Of a stretch of 64,000 nucleotides of DNA, positions 1 to 9,149 are shown one piece after another. Each line of letters opens with the position of its first letter. The first letter of the stretch is position 1. The stretch covers positions 25,462-89,461 of the forward strand of contig NZ_JABKKE010000017.1 in assembly GCF_013166575.1 (NCBI RefSeq), read 5' to 3'. The notes under the pieces were generated by a model. That model saw only the letters and a program-made list of their open reading frames with translations. It did not search any database and was not told the origin of the DNA. This DNA is from Xylanibacter rodentium (lineage in GTDB: Bacteria; Bacteroidota; Bacteroidia; Bacteroidales; Bacteroidaceae). The position numbers were made by a program, and so were the translations under genes.

Positions 1-276
1 CGTCAGCTTGTCGGACATAAACATATTACAGTTGACGGAAAAGTTGTTAACATTCCTTCATATGCTGTAAAGCCGGGACAGATAATTGCTGTTCGTGAAA
101 AATCCAAATCTCTTGAGGTTATCGATGCAGCTCTTGCAGGCTTTAATCACAGCAAGTATCCTTGGATAGAATGGGATGAGAATACAAAGAGCGGTAAGTT
201 CTTGCACAAGCCAGAGCGTGCCGATATTCCTGAGAATATCAAGGAGCAGTTAATCGTTGAGTTATACTCTAAATAA
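1..276 (+). CDS. rpsD: 30S ribosomal protein S4, C-terminal part (truncated by window edge)
   Basis: The reading frame is open from base 1 and ends at TAA 274-276. It starts [20 protein letters not shown], which is the S4 RNA-binding domain, and continues through [15 protein letters not shown] to a C-terminus ending VELYSK. S4 is a primary 16S rRNA-binding protein of the small subunit. rpoA follows after 13 bases and then rplQ, the usual S4-RpoA-L17 end of the Bacteroidetes ribosomal operon. The N-terminal half lies outside the window. Confidence 0.97.
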   Translation, partial: RQLVGHKHITVDGKVVNIPSYAVKPGQIIAVREKSKSLEVIDAALAGFNHSKYPWIEWDENTKSGKFLHKPERADIPENIKEQLIVELYSK

Positions 277-289
277 AATCATTGAATTA

Positions 290-1282
290 ATGGCGATATT
301 AGCATTTCAAAAACCTGATAAAGTCGTAATGTTGGAGGCTAATGACAAATTCGGCAAATTTGAATTTCGTCCGTTAGAGCCTGGCTTCGGTGTTACTATA
401 GGTAATTCCTTGCGCCGCATTCTTCTTTCATCTCTCGAGGGTTATGCGATTAATACGATTCGCATTGCCGGCGTTGAGCATGAGTTTTCATCCGTATCTG
501 GAGTAAAGGAGGATGTCACCAACATGATCTTGAATCTCAAGCAAGTGAGATTCAAGCAAATAGTAGAAGAGTTCGAGAACGAAAAAGTCAGTATCACGGT
601 TGAGAATTCTACCGAATTCAAGGCTGGTGATATCGGTAAGTATCTGACTGGATTTGAAGTGTTAAACCCGGATTTAGTGATTTGTCATTTAGACTCCAAA
701 GCTTCAATGCAGATTGATCTTACTATCAACAAAGGTCGTGGATATGTGCCCGCTGATGAAAACCGGGAATTCTGCACCGATGTTAATGTAATTCCAATCG
801 ATTCTATTTACACCCCAATCCGTAACGTTAAGTATTCAGTAGAGCCGTATCGCGTTGAACAGAAGACCGATTATGACAAACTGGTTATGGAAGTGACTAC
901 GGATGGTTCCATTCACCCGAAAGATGCGCTGAAAGAAGCGGCCAAAATCTTGATTTACCACTTCATGTTGTTCTCTGATGAGAAAATCACTCTCGAGAAT
1001 GCGGATGTTGATGGCAATCAGGAATTTGATGAGGAAGTTCTGCATATGCGTCAGTTACTCAAGACACGTCTTGTGGATATGAGCTTAAGTGTTCGTGCCC
1101 TCAACTGTCTTAAGGCAGCAGATGTTGATACTCTTGGCGACTTGGTACAATACAATAAGACCGATCTGCTTAAGTTCCGCAACTTCGGTAAGAAATCGCT
1201 CACTGAGCTTGATGATTTGCTCGAGAGTCTGAATCTGTCGTTTGGAACCGATATTTCTAAATACAAATTGGATAAAGAATAA
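290..1282 (+). CDS. rpoA: DNA-directed RNA polymerase subunit alpha
   Basis: A 330-residue RNA polymerase alpha subunit, which scaffolds core enzyme assembly. The N-terminal dimerisation domain shows [11 protein letters not shown] and [14 protein letters not shown]. The C-terminal domain carries [23 protein letters not shown] and ends KYKLDKE. The start is ATG 290 ([11 protein letters not shown]), the normal family N-terminus and length. An in-frame ATG at 257 would add 11 residues and overlap rpsD, so it is not used. The gene lies 13 bases after rpsD and 7 before rplQ, in one operon. Confidence 0.97.
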   Translation: MAILAFQKPDKVVMLEANDKFGKFEFRPLEPGFGVTIGNSLRRILLSSLEGYAINTIRIAGVEHEFSSVSGVKEDVTNMILNLKQVRFKQIVEEFENEKVSITVENSTEFKAGDIGKYLTGFEVLNPDLVICHLDSKASMQIDLTINKGRGYVPADENREFCTDVNVIPIDSIYTPIRNVKYSVEPYRVEQKTDYDKLVMEVTTDGSIHPKDALKEAAKILIYHFMLFSDEKITLENADVDGNQEFDEEVLHMRQLLKTRLVDMSLSVRALNCLKAADVDTLGDLVQYNKTDLLKFRNFGKKSLTELDDLLESLNLSFGTDISKYKLDKE

Positions 1283-1289
1283 TTAAAAA

Positions 1290-1793
1290 ATGAGACATAA
1301 CAAGAAATTCAATCATCTTGGTCGTACTGCATCTCATCGTAGTGCCATGCTTGCAAATATGGCAATATCGCTGATTATGCACAAAAGAATCACTACGACT
1401 GTTGCAAAGGCTAAAGCTCTGAAGAAGTATGTAGAGCCCTTGATAACTCGTTCTAAGGACGATTCAACAAACTCACGTCGTGTAGTGTTCCGTTATTTGC
1501 AGAACAAGGAAGCTCTGAAGGAACTTTTCGGTGAAGTAGCTGCAAAGGTAGGTGATCGTCCCGGAGGATATACCCGTATCATTAAATTGGGTACTCGTCA
1601 GGGTGATGCTGCCCCCATTTGCTTCATTGAGCTTGTTGACTTTGATGAGAATATGGCTAAGACAACCGCTTCCAAGAAGAAAGCTACACGCCGTTCACGT
1701 AAGTCAACAAAGTCAGAAGAAGCTGTTGTTGAAGAGACTGCCACAACAGAAACAGAGACTCCCGTAGCAGAGGAGGCTCCAAAAGCTGAATAA
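1290..1793 (+). CDS. rplQ: 50S ribosomal protein L17
   Basis: Large-subunit protein L17, recognised by [35 protein letters not shown] and the [10 protein letters not shown] core. The 167 residues exceed the usual core of about 120. The extra C-terminal 45 or so residues are a lysine-rich stretch followed by a Glu/Thr-rich acidic tail, an extension common in Bacteroidetes L17. It is the last gene of the ribosomal operon and is followed by a strong hairpin terminator. Confidence 0.96.
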   Translation: MRHNKKFNHLGRTASHRSAMLANMAISLIMHKRITTTVAKAKALKKYVEPLITRSKDDSTNSRRVVFRYLQNKEALKELFGEVAAKVGDRPGGYTRIIKLGTRQGDAAPICFIELVDFDENMAKTTASKKKATRRSRKSTKSEEAVVEETATTETETPVAEEAPKAE

Positions 1794-1819
1794 ATAGAAT
1801 TTTGGTGAATCCGATAGGG

Positions 1820-1857
1820 CGGGTCCGACAGGTTTAATCCGGTTGGACCCGTTTTTT
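1820..1857 (+). terminator. Rho-independent terminator of the rpsD-rpoA-rplQ operon
   Basis: Arms CGGGTCC (1820-1826) and GGACCCG (1845-1851) pair perfectly and a run of T follows at once. It lies 27 bases after the rplQ stop. Confidence 0.85.
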
Positions 1858-1901
1858 GTGTTTACACAAGAATATAGCAACAATCATGAAATGTCCGGTC
1901 A

Positions 1902-2507
1902 TTATTTTCCAAACACCAGTACGCGTTCTTCTTCTGGCAGAAATGTTTTGTGTAGCATATCTTCTGCCGGTGAACCGAAGGGCATTTGTGCTATCAATTC
2001 CCATGTTCCACTGATGTTCCATTCCTTGCGTACCGCGCAATCTATTATCGGATTGTAATGTTGTAGAGATGCTCCGAACCCCATGTCTTCCAGCATGGTC
2101 CATACTGCAAATTGGTGCATTGCCGATGTTTGCTGCGACCACGTGGGGAATCTCTCACTATATATCGGATTTTCGTCTTGTAGTTGTTTCACGGTTGTTT
2201 TATCTTCATAAAACAGTACCGTACCGTATCCCGAACGGAATCCATTGTCGATTTTTCTTTCCGTATTCTTTATGGATTCTGGCGATACAATTTTTTTCAG
2301 TTCCATTTTTACTATATCCCACAGTCTGCGATGATGTTCGCCGAAAAGCAGTACCATGCGTGAAGATTGTGAATTGAACGCTGACGGTACGTGTAGAATG
2401 GCAAGATTCAGCATTTCAATTATTTTTTTGTCGCTTACCGGCGATTTGTCTGACAGTCTATAGTAACTCCGTCTGTTAACTAATGCTTCCTGAAAACTTC
2501 TCTTCAT
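1902..2507 (-). CDS. Nitroreductase family protein (Frm2/YfjB-like)
   Basis: A 201-residue single-domain FMN-dependent nitroreductase-like protein. The N-terminal RRSYYRLSDKSPVSDKKI matches the RRSxRxF-type start of the family, and VPSAFNSQSSRMVLLFGEHH is typical of the Frm2/Hbn1 branch (fungal-type nitroreductases also found in bacteria). The C-terminal MGFGASLQHYNP and PFGSPAE segments fit the flavin-binding fold. It would be a cytoplasmic NAD(P)H-dependent reductase of unknown substrate. It is a single gene, convergent with the ribosomal operon, with a TAnnTTTG box 30 bases upstream. Confidence 0.85.
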   Translation of the reverse strand: MKRSFQEALVNRRSYYRLSDKSPVSDKKIIEMLNLAILHVPSAFNSQSSRMVLLFGEHHRRLWDIVKMELKKIVSPESIKNTERKIDNGFRSGYGTVLFYEDKTTVKQLQDENPIYSERFPTWSQQTSAMHQFAVWTMLEDMGFGASLQHYNPIIDCAVRKEWNISGTWELIAQMPFGSPAEDMLHKTFLPEEERVLVFGK

Positions 2508-2536
2508 AGTCTTATCATTTTAGGGGTTATGTGCCA

Positions 2537-2544
2537 CAAATATA
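2537..2544 (-). promoter_or_regulatory. Bacteroidetes -7 box for the nitroreductase gene
   Basis: On the minus strand this reads TATATTTG, matching TAnnTTTG, about 30 bases before the start codon. No clear TTG is seen at the -33 distance. Confidence 0.55.
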
Positions 2545-2808
2545 GCCATTCTTTTTTATTATCTGTCATTTGAATGTTGTGGTATATGCTTTTTTGATAA
2601 GTTTTAAAATCAGTTTGCAGCTATTCTGATGCAGTGATGTTTGATGGTTGATGAATGAAGTCAGAAATCGAGTCAAGTTTTTGTAGGGTGTTTAAAAATG
2701 TAATCTTTAGTTATAAATATATATATGATACATAAAAATGTGATATGTATATACATTTTACATACTTTTCCGTATTTTTGCACAAACTAAACATAAAGCA
2801 GTGAAAAC
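2545..2808. other. Divergent intergenic region, AT-rich
   Basis: It separates the leftward nitroreductase gene from the rightward M16 peptidase gene. A TAnnTTTG match on the plus strand (TATTTTTG, 2773-2780) lies 28 bases before the peptidase ATG and is the likely -7 box. Nothing else was recognised in it. Confidence 0.5.
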
Positions 2809-5800
2809 ATGGTTAACAAGAAAAGACGATTCGTCACATCCCATCATTCTGTATTACGAGACATAGCATGTACCATCATTATGATTTGGCTTCGTGTCAT
2901 TGTTGCTGTAGGTCAGCCGTTTGCATCATCATATTGTCCGGTATCCCTTTTGCTGTCAGCGGGCAGATTGACTGATAAAGGGACTTGCGGACCAGGTGAT
3001 GACAAGTCGGAACACCCATACATGTTGCAGGTGAAAGAGCTGATGCTGAGCAACGGACTTACCGTGTGGATAAATGAAGACCACACTCAGCCCAAAGCCT
3101 ATGGTGCCGTGGTTGTAAAAGCAGGTGCGCGTGACTGTCCCGATACGGGTATTGCCCACTATTTCGAGCATATCCTGTTCAAGGGCACCGACAATATCGG
3201 TACTGTAGATTATTCTCGCGAACGTCCTTGGCTCGATTCCATAGCCGCATGTTACGACCGTCTGTCACAGACCGTTGACGAAAGCCGTCGTCGTATGATA
3301 CAGCAAGATATCAACCGTCTGAGCATAGAGGCTGCCCGATATGCCATACCCAACGAGTTCAACAATCTTATTTCTCGTTATGGCGGTACGGGACTCAATG
3401 CCTATACATCGCTTGATGAGACTGTGTTCTACAACACTTTCAGCCCACAGTATATAGCCCAATGGGCCGAACTCAACAGCGAGCGCATGCTCAATCCTGT
3501 GTTCCGTCTCTTCCAAAGCGAACTTGAGACGGTCTATGAGGAGAAGAACATGTATTCCGACAATATGCTCGTGCCGGCCTTGGAGGCTGTGCAGAATCGT
3601 GTTTTCGCCGGCACGCCATATGAATACCCGATCATCGGTAGTACCGCGAATTTGAAAAATCCGCGTCTGTCGGAGATGCAGGCATTTTTCGATCGTTATT
3701 ACGTGGCAGGCAATATGGGGTTGATGCTTTGCGGCGACATCTGTGCCGATACAATCGTTCCGTTGCTTGAGCGTACCTTCGGACGTCTGCGCCGTGGTGA
3801 TGTTCCCTTGCGTACACCGGTGGTGCAGAGTCCTTTCGGCAGTTCTGACCGTCTTGACATCAAAGTGCCCATCCCCGTCATAAAGGCGCAGGGCCATATT
3901 TTCCGTGCACCTAAAGCGACACACCCCGATCATGTCCCTTTAGAACTGGCCATGTTGTTGCTCTCCAACAGTTCGGGCACAGGTCTGCTCGACTCGCTTG
4001 AGCATGCCCACAAGGTGATGGGTGTAATGGCTGGCGTGGTGGGACTGTCGGGCGACGATGACCTCGTTGGCTATGGATACATTCCGCGCCTGCCATTCGG
4101 TTCAAAGAAGAAGGCCGCCCGCCTTTGCCGTGAGCAGATAGACAGACTCGCCACCGGCTGTTTTGACGATGCGATGCTTGAAGCCCTCAAAGTCGAGGAA
4201 CTGCGCAAAGCCAAGGAAGAGCTTGAGGACATGTCCGTGCGTTCCTCGATGATGGTCAATGCCTTTTCCCGTGGGCGTAGTTGGGCCGATGTGCTTAGCC
4301 GTCCCGAACGTGTGCAGGCGGTTACTCGCACCGACATAGAGCGCGTGGCCCGTCAGTATCTCAGTGGAGGCAGTTTGCAGGTTACCAAGCGTTTCGGCCG
4401 ATATGCCAAGGATAAAGTCAGCCAGCCCGGATACACCCCTGTGCCACCGGCCAACACTGGTGTACGTTCGGATTATGCCAAGCGTCTGGAGCAGATGCCT
4501 GTCGTGACGGCCAAACCGCGTTTCATAGATTTCGACAACGATGTGCGTGTCATCCCTCTGCGTCCTCTCGTCACACTTTACACGGTGGATAATCCCGTAA
4601 ACGATCTTTTCTCCCTCGAACTCATTTACCATCGCGGAACCATTGCCGACAATCGTCTTGAAGCCGTGGCGTCATACATCGGTGATCTCGGCACCGATTC
4701 TCTTACACGCCATCAGTTCGGCAGCGCCTTGCAACGGCTTGGCTCGGAGATTACGGTAGAAGCCGGCGATGCAGATTTCACCATAACCGTCAAAGGTTTT
4801 GACAGCGCATTTGACGAAACGATGAAGCTGCTCAACAGTCTTCTCGCCACTGTCAAGGCCGATGAGGACAAGTTTGACGAACTTGTTATGAGTGAGCGTA
4901 TAGCAGAACGCACTTTCTTCCGTGAGAACGCTGCAATAGCAGATGCGTTGTTCGAACGGGTGGCATATGGCGATGGTTCCAAATATTTGGGTCGGCTTAC
5001 GGCCGACATGCTGAAGCGGATGAGCGGTCGTGAGCTTGTCGACATATTTTGTGACTTGCAGCATACCGAACTGAGCATCGTGTATAGTGGTACGCTGACC
5101 GTGGATGATGTTGAGAGCCGTGTGTGCCGTTGGTTGCCGATTGACACCGTATCACGTCCGCAGACCGACAGTTACCGGCCTTTGCTTTCATACGACGAGC
5201 CTGTGGTATATGTCTATGACAGTCCGTCAGCCCGTCAAACCATCATCGGCACTTATCACCAGCTGCCTCCGCAGCCGTCTGTTGCCGCACGCGCACGTCT
5301 CAACCTATGGAGCCGTTATTTTGGTGGTGGCATGTCGTCGTTGATGTTTCAGGATATCCGCGAGTTCCGTTCCTTGGCTTATTATGCTTATGGCGATGCA
5401 GAGCTACCGTCATTTATGCGCCATCCTGATGTTCCTGTGGCTTATCAGACCGTGATGGGCACACAGTCTGATAAGGCCATGCAGGCTCTTGGTGTGCTTG
5501 ACTCCCTGTTTGCAGCCATGCCGTTGCGTGAGAACAATGTGGCTGCTGTGAAGCAGGCCATGGCTCATTCGGTCAACAACAACCGTCCCGCATTTCGTGA
5601 CATCGGGCGCCATGTGGCCCGGTTGCGTGCCGGTGGTTACTCTGCCGATCCGGCGCGTGCTTCCATGTCAGCTCTTGAGACGCTTGGCGCAGTTGATATC
5701 TCGGCTTTCTACGATGAGTGTGTGCGTCCGGCCAAGCGCGTTACTGTGGTTGTTGGCAACTGTGGCAAACTCGACATGGATGCCCTGTCTCGTTATGGCA

Positions 5801-5847
5801 GAGTGGTTGAGTTGAAGAAAGAAGATGTTTTCCGTGTAGGGAAGTGA
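2809..5847 (+). CDS. M16 family zinc metallopeptidase (two-module, pitrilysin/insulinase type)
   Basis: A 1012-residue protein with two M16 modules. The first carries the inverted zinc motif HYFEH at 117-121 (H117, E120, H121), with the downstream Glu in the ETVYEEKNMYSDN segment near residue 245. The second module (about 530-1000) lacks HxxEH, as usual for the inactive half. The N-terminus has a hydrophobic stretch (about 20-35), so the enzyme is probably exported to the periplasm. The ATG at 2809 lies 28 bases downstream of a TAnnTTTG box. Substrates cannot be read from the sequence. It appears to be monocistronic. Confidence 0.92.
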   Translation: MVNKKRRFVTSHHSVLRDIACTIIMIWLRVIVAVGQPFASSYCPVSLLLSAGRLTDKGTCGPGDDKSEHPYMLQVKELMLSNGLTVWINEDHTQPKAYGAVVVKAGARDCPDTGIAHYFEHILFKGTDNIGTVDYSRERPWLDSIAACYDRLSQTVDESRRRMIQQDINRLSIEAARYAIPNEFNNLISRYGGTGLNAYTSLDETVFYNTFSPQYIAQWAELNSERMLNPVFRLFQSELETVYEEKNMYSDNMLVPALEAVQNRVFAGTPYEYPIIGSTANLKNPRLSEMQAFFDRYYVAGNMGLMLCGDICADTIVPLLERTFGRLRRGDVPLRTPVVQSPFGSSDRLDIKVPIPVIKAQGHIFRAPKATHPDHVPLELAMLLLSNSSGTGLLDSLEHAHKVMGVMAGVVGLSGDDDLVGYGYIPRLPFGSKKKAARLCREQIDRLATGCFDDAMLEALKVEELRKAKEELEDMSVRSSMMVNAFSRGRSWADVLSRPERVQAVTRTDIERVARQYLSGGSLQVTKRFGRYAKDKVSQPGYTPVPPANTGVRSDYAKRLEQMPVVTAKPRFIDFDNDVRVIPLRPLVTLYTVDNPVNDLFSLELIYHRGTIADNRLEAVASYIGDLGTDSLTRHQFGSALQRLGSEITVEAGDADFTITVKGFDSAFDETMKLLNSLLATVKADEDKFDELVMSERIAERTFFRENAAIADALFERVAYGDGSKYLGRLTADMLKRMSGRELVDIFCDLQHTELSIVYSGTLTVDDVESRVCRWLPIDTVSRPQTDSYRPLLSYDEPVVYVYDSPSARQTIIGTYHQLPPQPSVAARARLNLWSRYFGGGMSSLMFQDIREFRSLAYYAYGDAELPSFMRHPDVPVAYQTVMGTQSDKAMQALGVLDSLFAAMPLRENNVAAVKQAMAHSVNNNRPAFRDIGRHVARLRAGGYSADPARASMSALETLGAVDISAFYDECVRPAKRVTVVVGNCGKLDMDALSRYGRVVELKKEDVFRVGK

Positions 5848-5912
5848 TTTTATCCGGTTAGCGTAACGTTTCGCTTTAGGGTAATCCCTACTTAAAAAAC
5901 GGGAAAATTCCA

Positions 5913-5942
5913 TTGCTCTTTTCTTAAAAATGGCTATATTTG
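5913..5942 (+). promoter_or_regulatory. Bacteroidetes promoter of the glycine-zipper lipoprotein gene
   Basis: TTG at 5913-5915, a 19-base spacer, then TATATTTG at 5935-5942 (consensus TTG-N19-21-TAnnTTTG). Its position shows that translation cannot begin at the ATG at 5930 and supports ATG 5966. Confidence 0.8.
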
Positions 5943-5965
5943 CACATATAATAAAACATACAGCG

Positions 5966-6838
5966 ATGAGAAAGGGTTTTGTATCAGCCGTATGCCTGTT
6001 GCTGGTTGTAAGCAGTTGCAGCACGACTGAGCAGGGTGCCAATGCAGGTGCCATGTTCGGGTCGATTATAGGCTCTGCCATAGGTGGCATCTCGGGCGGA
6101 TACCGCGGCAGCGATATAGGCACATTGGTAGGCATGGCCGGTGGCGCGGCTGTGGGTGCAGCCATAGGACATGCGTCAGAAAAGGCTCGGGAGGAGAAGT
6201 ATGATGCCTATAGGCGTGAGCGCGAGGAGCGCGCGGCCCGTCGTGAGCATCGTGGTTACGACAGTTCCGCAGGTGTGGTGTATAGTGGTGATGATAGCGG
6301 GTTCGATCCTTCCAACAGCGGTGACGACCGCATTATCTTCGAGCCGGCGCCTTCGTCTTCGGGTTGTGGCTATCCTGTAGCTGCCGACAGCATACATATA
6401 TCTTCCGAATCCATCGCCCATCACCCCTCCGTGTCTTTGGGACAGTTGCAGGATATGAGACATGACGGCAATTGTGATAATGATTTACAGATAGAAATAC
6501 GCAATGTCGGATTCAGCGATGCCGATGGCGACGGAGCCATCAGCCGTGGTGAGGAGTGTCGTGTGGCGTTTGAGATAATGAACCGTTCGTCGGTTCCGGT
6601 ATACGATATAGTACCTTTCGTGACCGATACCACGGCAAACAGGCATATTGTCATCTCACCGTCAGTGCGTGTGGAGAGCATAGCCCCGGGGCGCGGTGTG
6701 AGATACAGTGCAGCCGTTGTGGCCGACAAGAAACTGAAAGACGGCGGTATTGTGCTGAAAGTAGGTGCGGCACGCGGTTCGGATTCTGTTACGATACAGT
6801 CGGTTGATATCAATGTGTCCACGCGCAAAGAGCCTTGA
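5966..6838 (+). CDS. Glycine-zipper lipoprotein with an EF-hand-like calcium loop
   Basis: 290 residues from ATG 5966. The N-terminus is a lipoprotein signal ending VVSSC. A glycine zipper follows (about residues 25-70: GAMFGSIIGSAIGGISGG, then GMAGGAAVGAAIGHA), a membrane-inserting helical hairpin typical of envelope lipoproteins. An Arg/Glu-rich linker (EKAREEKYDAYRREREERAARR) comes next. The C-terminal part holds DADGDGAISRGEE, which matches a calcium-binding EF-hand or dockerin-type loop, in front of a beta-sandwich-like region. The role is unknown; envelope anchoring is likely. An upstream in-frame ATG at 5930 lies inside the promoter and is rejected. Confidence 0.85.
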   Translation: MRKGFVSAVCLLLVVSSCSTTEQGANAGAMFGSIIGSAIGGISGGYRGSDIGTLVGMAGGAAVGAAIGHASEKAREEKYDAYRREREERAARREHRGYDSSAGVVYSGDDSGFDPSNSGDDRIIFEPAPSSSGCGYPVAADSIHISSESIAHHPSVSLGQLQDMRHDGNCDNDLQIEIRNVGFSDADGDGAISRGEECRVAFEIMNRSSVPVYDIVPFVTDTTANRHIVISPSVRVESIAPGRGVRYSAAVVADKKLKDGGIVLKVGAARGSDSVTIQSVDINVSTRKEP

Positions 6839-6882
6839 CAATCGGATTTCAGCTATACGTCTAATATGTTTCCGGCATGCTT

Positions 6883-7425
6883 TTATTTCTTCTTTTGTTG
6901 TATTGCTGACGGTTTCTTCTTAGGTATGCTCTTTGCCGGTTTCTCGTTCACTTTCTTTATGTCCTGCCATGCCGGGTGCATGCCGTCCATGATATCATCG
7001 GAAGTCTGGAAGTCGAGTTCTGGCAGCGCCATGTTGTCACTCGGACGGAACGGAACTATCGTCGTGTCCATCGGTTCCACTATAACCATCGCCACACCCT
7101 GTGTCAGCATGTCCAGTTCCTTGGCGGCCCGCCATGACAGGTCGATTATGCGTCCGCGTCCGTATGGTCCCCGGTCTGTGACTCTCACAAATACCATCTT
7201 GCCGTTTTTCGGATTCGTCACTTTAAGTTTAGTGCCGAACGGGTAGGTCCTGTGTGCGCATGTCAGACTGTCGTGATGCAGCCGTTCTCCGCTGCTCGTG
7301 CGTGCTCCTGTCGCTTTTTTTGAATAATAAGAGGCTTTACCTCTCTGTATGGTCTGGCCGTACAGAGAGACAAAGCCTGTCAAAGCAAAAATTATGGATA
7401 AAAGTCCTGATTGCAGATGATTCAC
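6883..7425 (-). CDS. RlpA-like septal ring protein (DPBB domain, exported)
   Basis: 180 residues with a GTG start at 7425, 14 bases after the gdhA stop. The N-terminus is a signal peptide ([19 protein letters not shown]). The double-psi beta-barrel core reads [19 protein letters not shown], then [18 protein letters not shown] and [18 protein letters not shown], the RlpA signature. RlpA proteins bind or cleave denuded glycan strands at the septum. There is no SPOR domain; a Lys-rich C-terminal tail replaces it. The longer frame back to 7551 would run through the end of gdhA and has no signal sequence at its N-terminus, so I prefer the GTG. It probably shares a transcript with gdhA. Confidence 0.85.
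   Translation of the reverse strand: MNHLQSGLLSIIFALTGFVSLYGQTIQRGKASYYSKKATGARTSSGERLHHDSLTCAHRTYPFGTKLKVTNPKNGKMVFVRVTDRGPYGRGRIIDLSWRAAKELDMLTQGVAMVIVEPMDTTIVPFRPSDNMALPELDFQTSDDIMDGMHPAWQDIKKVNEKPAKSIPKKKPSAIQQKKK
7332..7378 (-). repeat. 18-bp inverted repeat inside the 5' part of the RlpA-like gene
   Basis: Arms 7332-7349 and 7361-7378 pair over 18 bases with two mismatches around an 11-base loop. The hairpin sits in codons just after the signal peptide, so it would form in the mRNA early in the reading frame, downstream of gdhA. Confidence 0.7.
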
Positions 7426-7439
7426 GGCAGTATCGTTCT

Positions 7440-8777
7440 TTATACGATGCCCTGAGCCATCATAGCATTGGCCACTTTCATGAATCCGGCAATGTTGGCA
7501 CCTTTCACGTAGTCCACGTATCCGTCTGTCTGCTTGCCGTATTTCACACATTGTTCGTGTATGCTGCTCATTATATGATGCAGTTTCTCGTCCACTTCAG
7601 CCTCACTCCATGTCAGACGGATGGCGTTTTGGGTCATTTCCAGACCCGATGTGGCCACACCTCCTGCGTTCACAGCCTTGCCCGGTGCGAAGAGCATCTT
7701 GGCTGCCACAAACTTTTCTGCAGCTTCTGCCGTGCATCCCATGTTGGATACTTCGGCCACACATAGCGGTTTGTTCTTCAACAGCATGTCTGCATCGTCA
7801 CCGTTAAGTTCGTTCTGTGTGGCGCAGGGTAGGGCAATGTCACATTTCACCTCCCATGGTTTACGCCCGGCGATGAACTGTGCTTCAGGGAACTCCTCGG
7901 CATACGGGCTGCATATGTCGTTGCCGCTGGCTCGCAATTCAAGCATATATTCTATCTTCTCGTCGTCAAGTCCGGTCGGGTCGTATATATATCCGTCCGG
8001 TCCTGATATTGTGATAACCTTGGCACCCAGTTCCGTCGCCTTTTTTGCAGCGCCCCATGCCACATTGCCGAATCCGCTTATGGCCACGGTCTTGCCCTTG
8101 ATGTCAATGCCGTTGGTGCGGAGCATCTGGTTGACAAAGTACAGAGCACCGTAGCCCGTGGCTTCGGGACGTATGCGCGAGCCGCCCCATTCGAGCCCCT
8201 TGCCTGTCAGTACGCCGCTCCACTCGTGTTTCAGCTTCTTGTACATGCCGAAGAGGTAGCCTATCTCTCGTGCGCCCACACCGATGTCGCCTGCGGGGAT
8301 ATCCTCGTCGGGACCTATCACACGGTACAGTTCCGTCATGAACGACTGGCAGAAGCGCATCACTTCGTTGTCCGAGCGTCCGCGTATAGAGAAGTCGGAT
8401 CCGCCCTTGCCGCCGCCCATGGGCAGTGTGGTCAGCGCGTTCTTGAATGTCTGCTCGAATCCGAGGAACTTCAGTATCGACAGATTGACAGACGGGTGGA
8501 ATCTCAGTCCGCCCTTGTATGGTCCTATGGCGCTGTTGAACTGCACGCGATAGCCTATGTTCACGTGCACTTCGCCTTTGTCGTCAACCCAAGGCACGCG
8601 GAATGTCACTACGCGTTCCGGCTCGACGATGCGTTCTATCAGTTTGGCTTTCTCAAATTCCGGATGTTGGTTGTATACGTCCTTTACCGATACAAGCACT
8701 TCCCTCACAGCCTGCAGATACTCGGCCTCGCCCGGATGCTTCTGCTCCAGGGCCTGCATTATTTTCTCAACTTCCAT
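7440..8777 (-). CDS. gdhA: NADP-specific glutamate dehydrogenase
   Basis: A 445-residue hexameric-type glutamate dehydrogenase interconverting 2-oxoglutarate plus ammonia and glutamate. Motifs include [21 protein letters not shown], the catalytic-lysine region [31 protein letters not shown] and the nucleotide-fold segment [13 protein letters not shown]. Length and N-terminus are those of the family. It is first in a two-gene unit with the RlpA-like gene and has a canonical promoter at 8842-8872. It would be the main ammonia-assimilation route alongside the P-II/AmtB/AsnB cluster at 32-36 kb. Confidence 0.96.
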   Translation of the reverse strand: MEVEKIMQALEQKHPGEAEYLQAVREVLVSVKDVYNQHPEFEKAKLIERIVEPERVVTFRVPWVDDKGEVHVNIGYRVQFNSAIGPYKGGLRFHPSVNLSILKFLGFEQTFKNALTTLPMGGGKGGSDFSIRGRSDNEVMRFCQSFMTELYRVIGPDEDIPAGDIGVGAREIGYLFGMYKKLKHEWSGVLTGKGLEWGGSRIRPEATGYGALYFVNQMLRTNGIDIKGKTVAISGFGNVAWGAAKKATELGAKVITISGPDGYIYDPTGLDDEKIEYMLELRASGNDICSPYAEEFPEAQFIAGRKPWEVKCDIALPCATQNELNGDDADMLLKNKPLCVAEVSNMGCTAEAAEKFVAAKMLFAPGKAVNAGGVATSGLEMTQNAIRLTWSEAEVDEKLHHIMSSIHEQCVKYGKQTDGYVDYVKGANIAGFMKVANAMMAQGIV

Positions 8778-8841
8778 AGTAATCTTGTGTTTAAAAGGTT
8801 TATATGAATTTGTCAGTTGTCATTATGTTATTAAAACACCA

Positions 8842-8872
8842 CAAATATACATCAAAACGGGGAAACGGCAAA
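8842..8872 (-). promoter_or_regulatory. Bacteroidetes promoter of gdhA
   Basis: On the minus strand TTG (8870-8872), a 20-base spacer and TATATTTG (8842-8849), about 65 bases before the start codon. Confidence 0.75.
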
Positions 8873-8983
8873 GCCTTAACGGGATTATTTTCGGTTTTAA
8901 GGTTACAAATTGTTAAACGCGCATGCTGTTACTGCAAACGTCAGCAACGGTCGCCATCCGGTCGCCGTGTCGTGGCCGGCAGC

Positions 8984-9071
8984 AGATGTTATTGACTTTA
9001 CTCACTAAAGTCAATAACATCAGTGAGTAAAGTCAATAACATCAGGGGATAAAGTCAATAAGATTATAGGG
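8984..9071. repeat. 22-bp tandem array (first unit inverted) between metY and gdhA
   Basis: Units start at 9006, 9028 and 9050, each beginning TAAAGTCAATAA, with an exact 22-base period. The preceding 22 bases (8984-9005) hold the same motif inverted, so 8985-9000 and 9006-9021 are perfect 16-base complements around CTCAC. The next phase point at 9072 again starts TAA. There are no spacers of unrelated sequence, so it is not a CRISPR array. Confidence 0.85.
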
Positions 9072-9076
9072 TAATG

Positions 9077-9139
9077 AGGCTGTGTCGGAATATGAATATG
9101 TCCCGACTTTGTTTAATGGACCGTATTTCGACACAGCCT
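9077..9139. terminator. Long-loop inverted repeat downstream of metY
   Basis: AGGCTGTGTCG (9077-9087) is complementary to CGACACAGCCT (9129-9139) around a 41-base loop. It sits just after the metY stop and could act as a terminator or be a remnant of a dispersed repeat. No T-run follows it, so the role is uncertain. Confidence 0.5.
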
Positions 9140-9149
9140 GTGCTATATT

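Noticed and set aside
257..289. ATG 257 as the rpoA start
   Set aside because: It overlaps rpsD and adds 11 residues not found in the family; [11 protein letters not shown] at 290 is the normal N-terminus.
3265..3933. Antisense frame of 222 residues in the M16 gene
   Set aside because: Shadow of the peptidase reading frame with no protein-like motifs.
7426..7551. Longer N-terminus for the RlpA-like protein
   Set aside because: It would run through the end of gdhA and bury the signal peptide inside the protein.
8984..9071. CRISPR array
   Set aside because: Units are contiguous with a 22-base period and no unique spacers; the first unit is inverted and there are no cas genes in the window.
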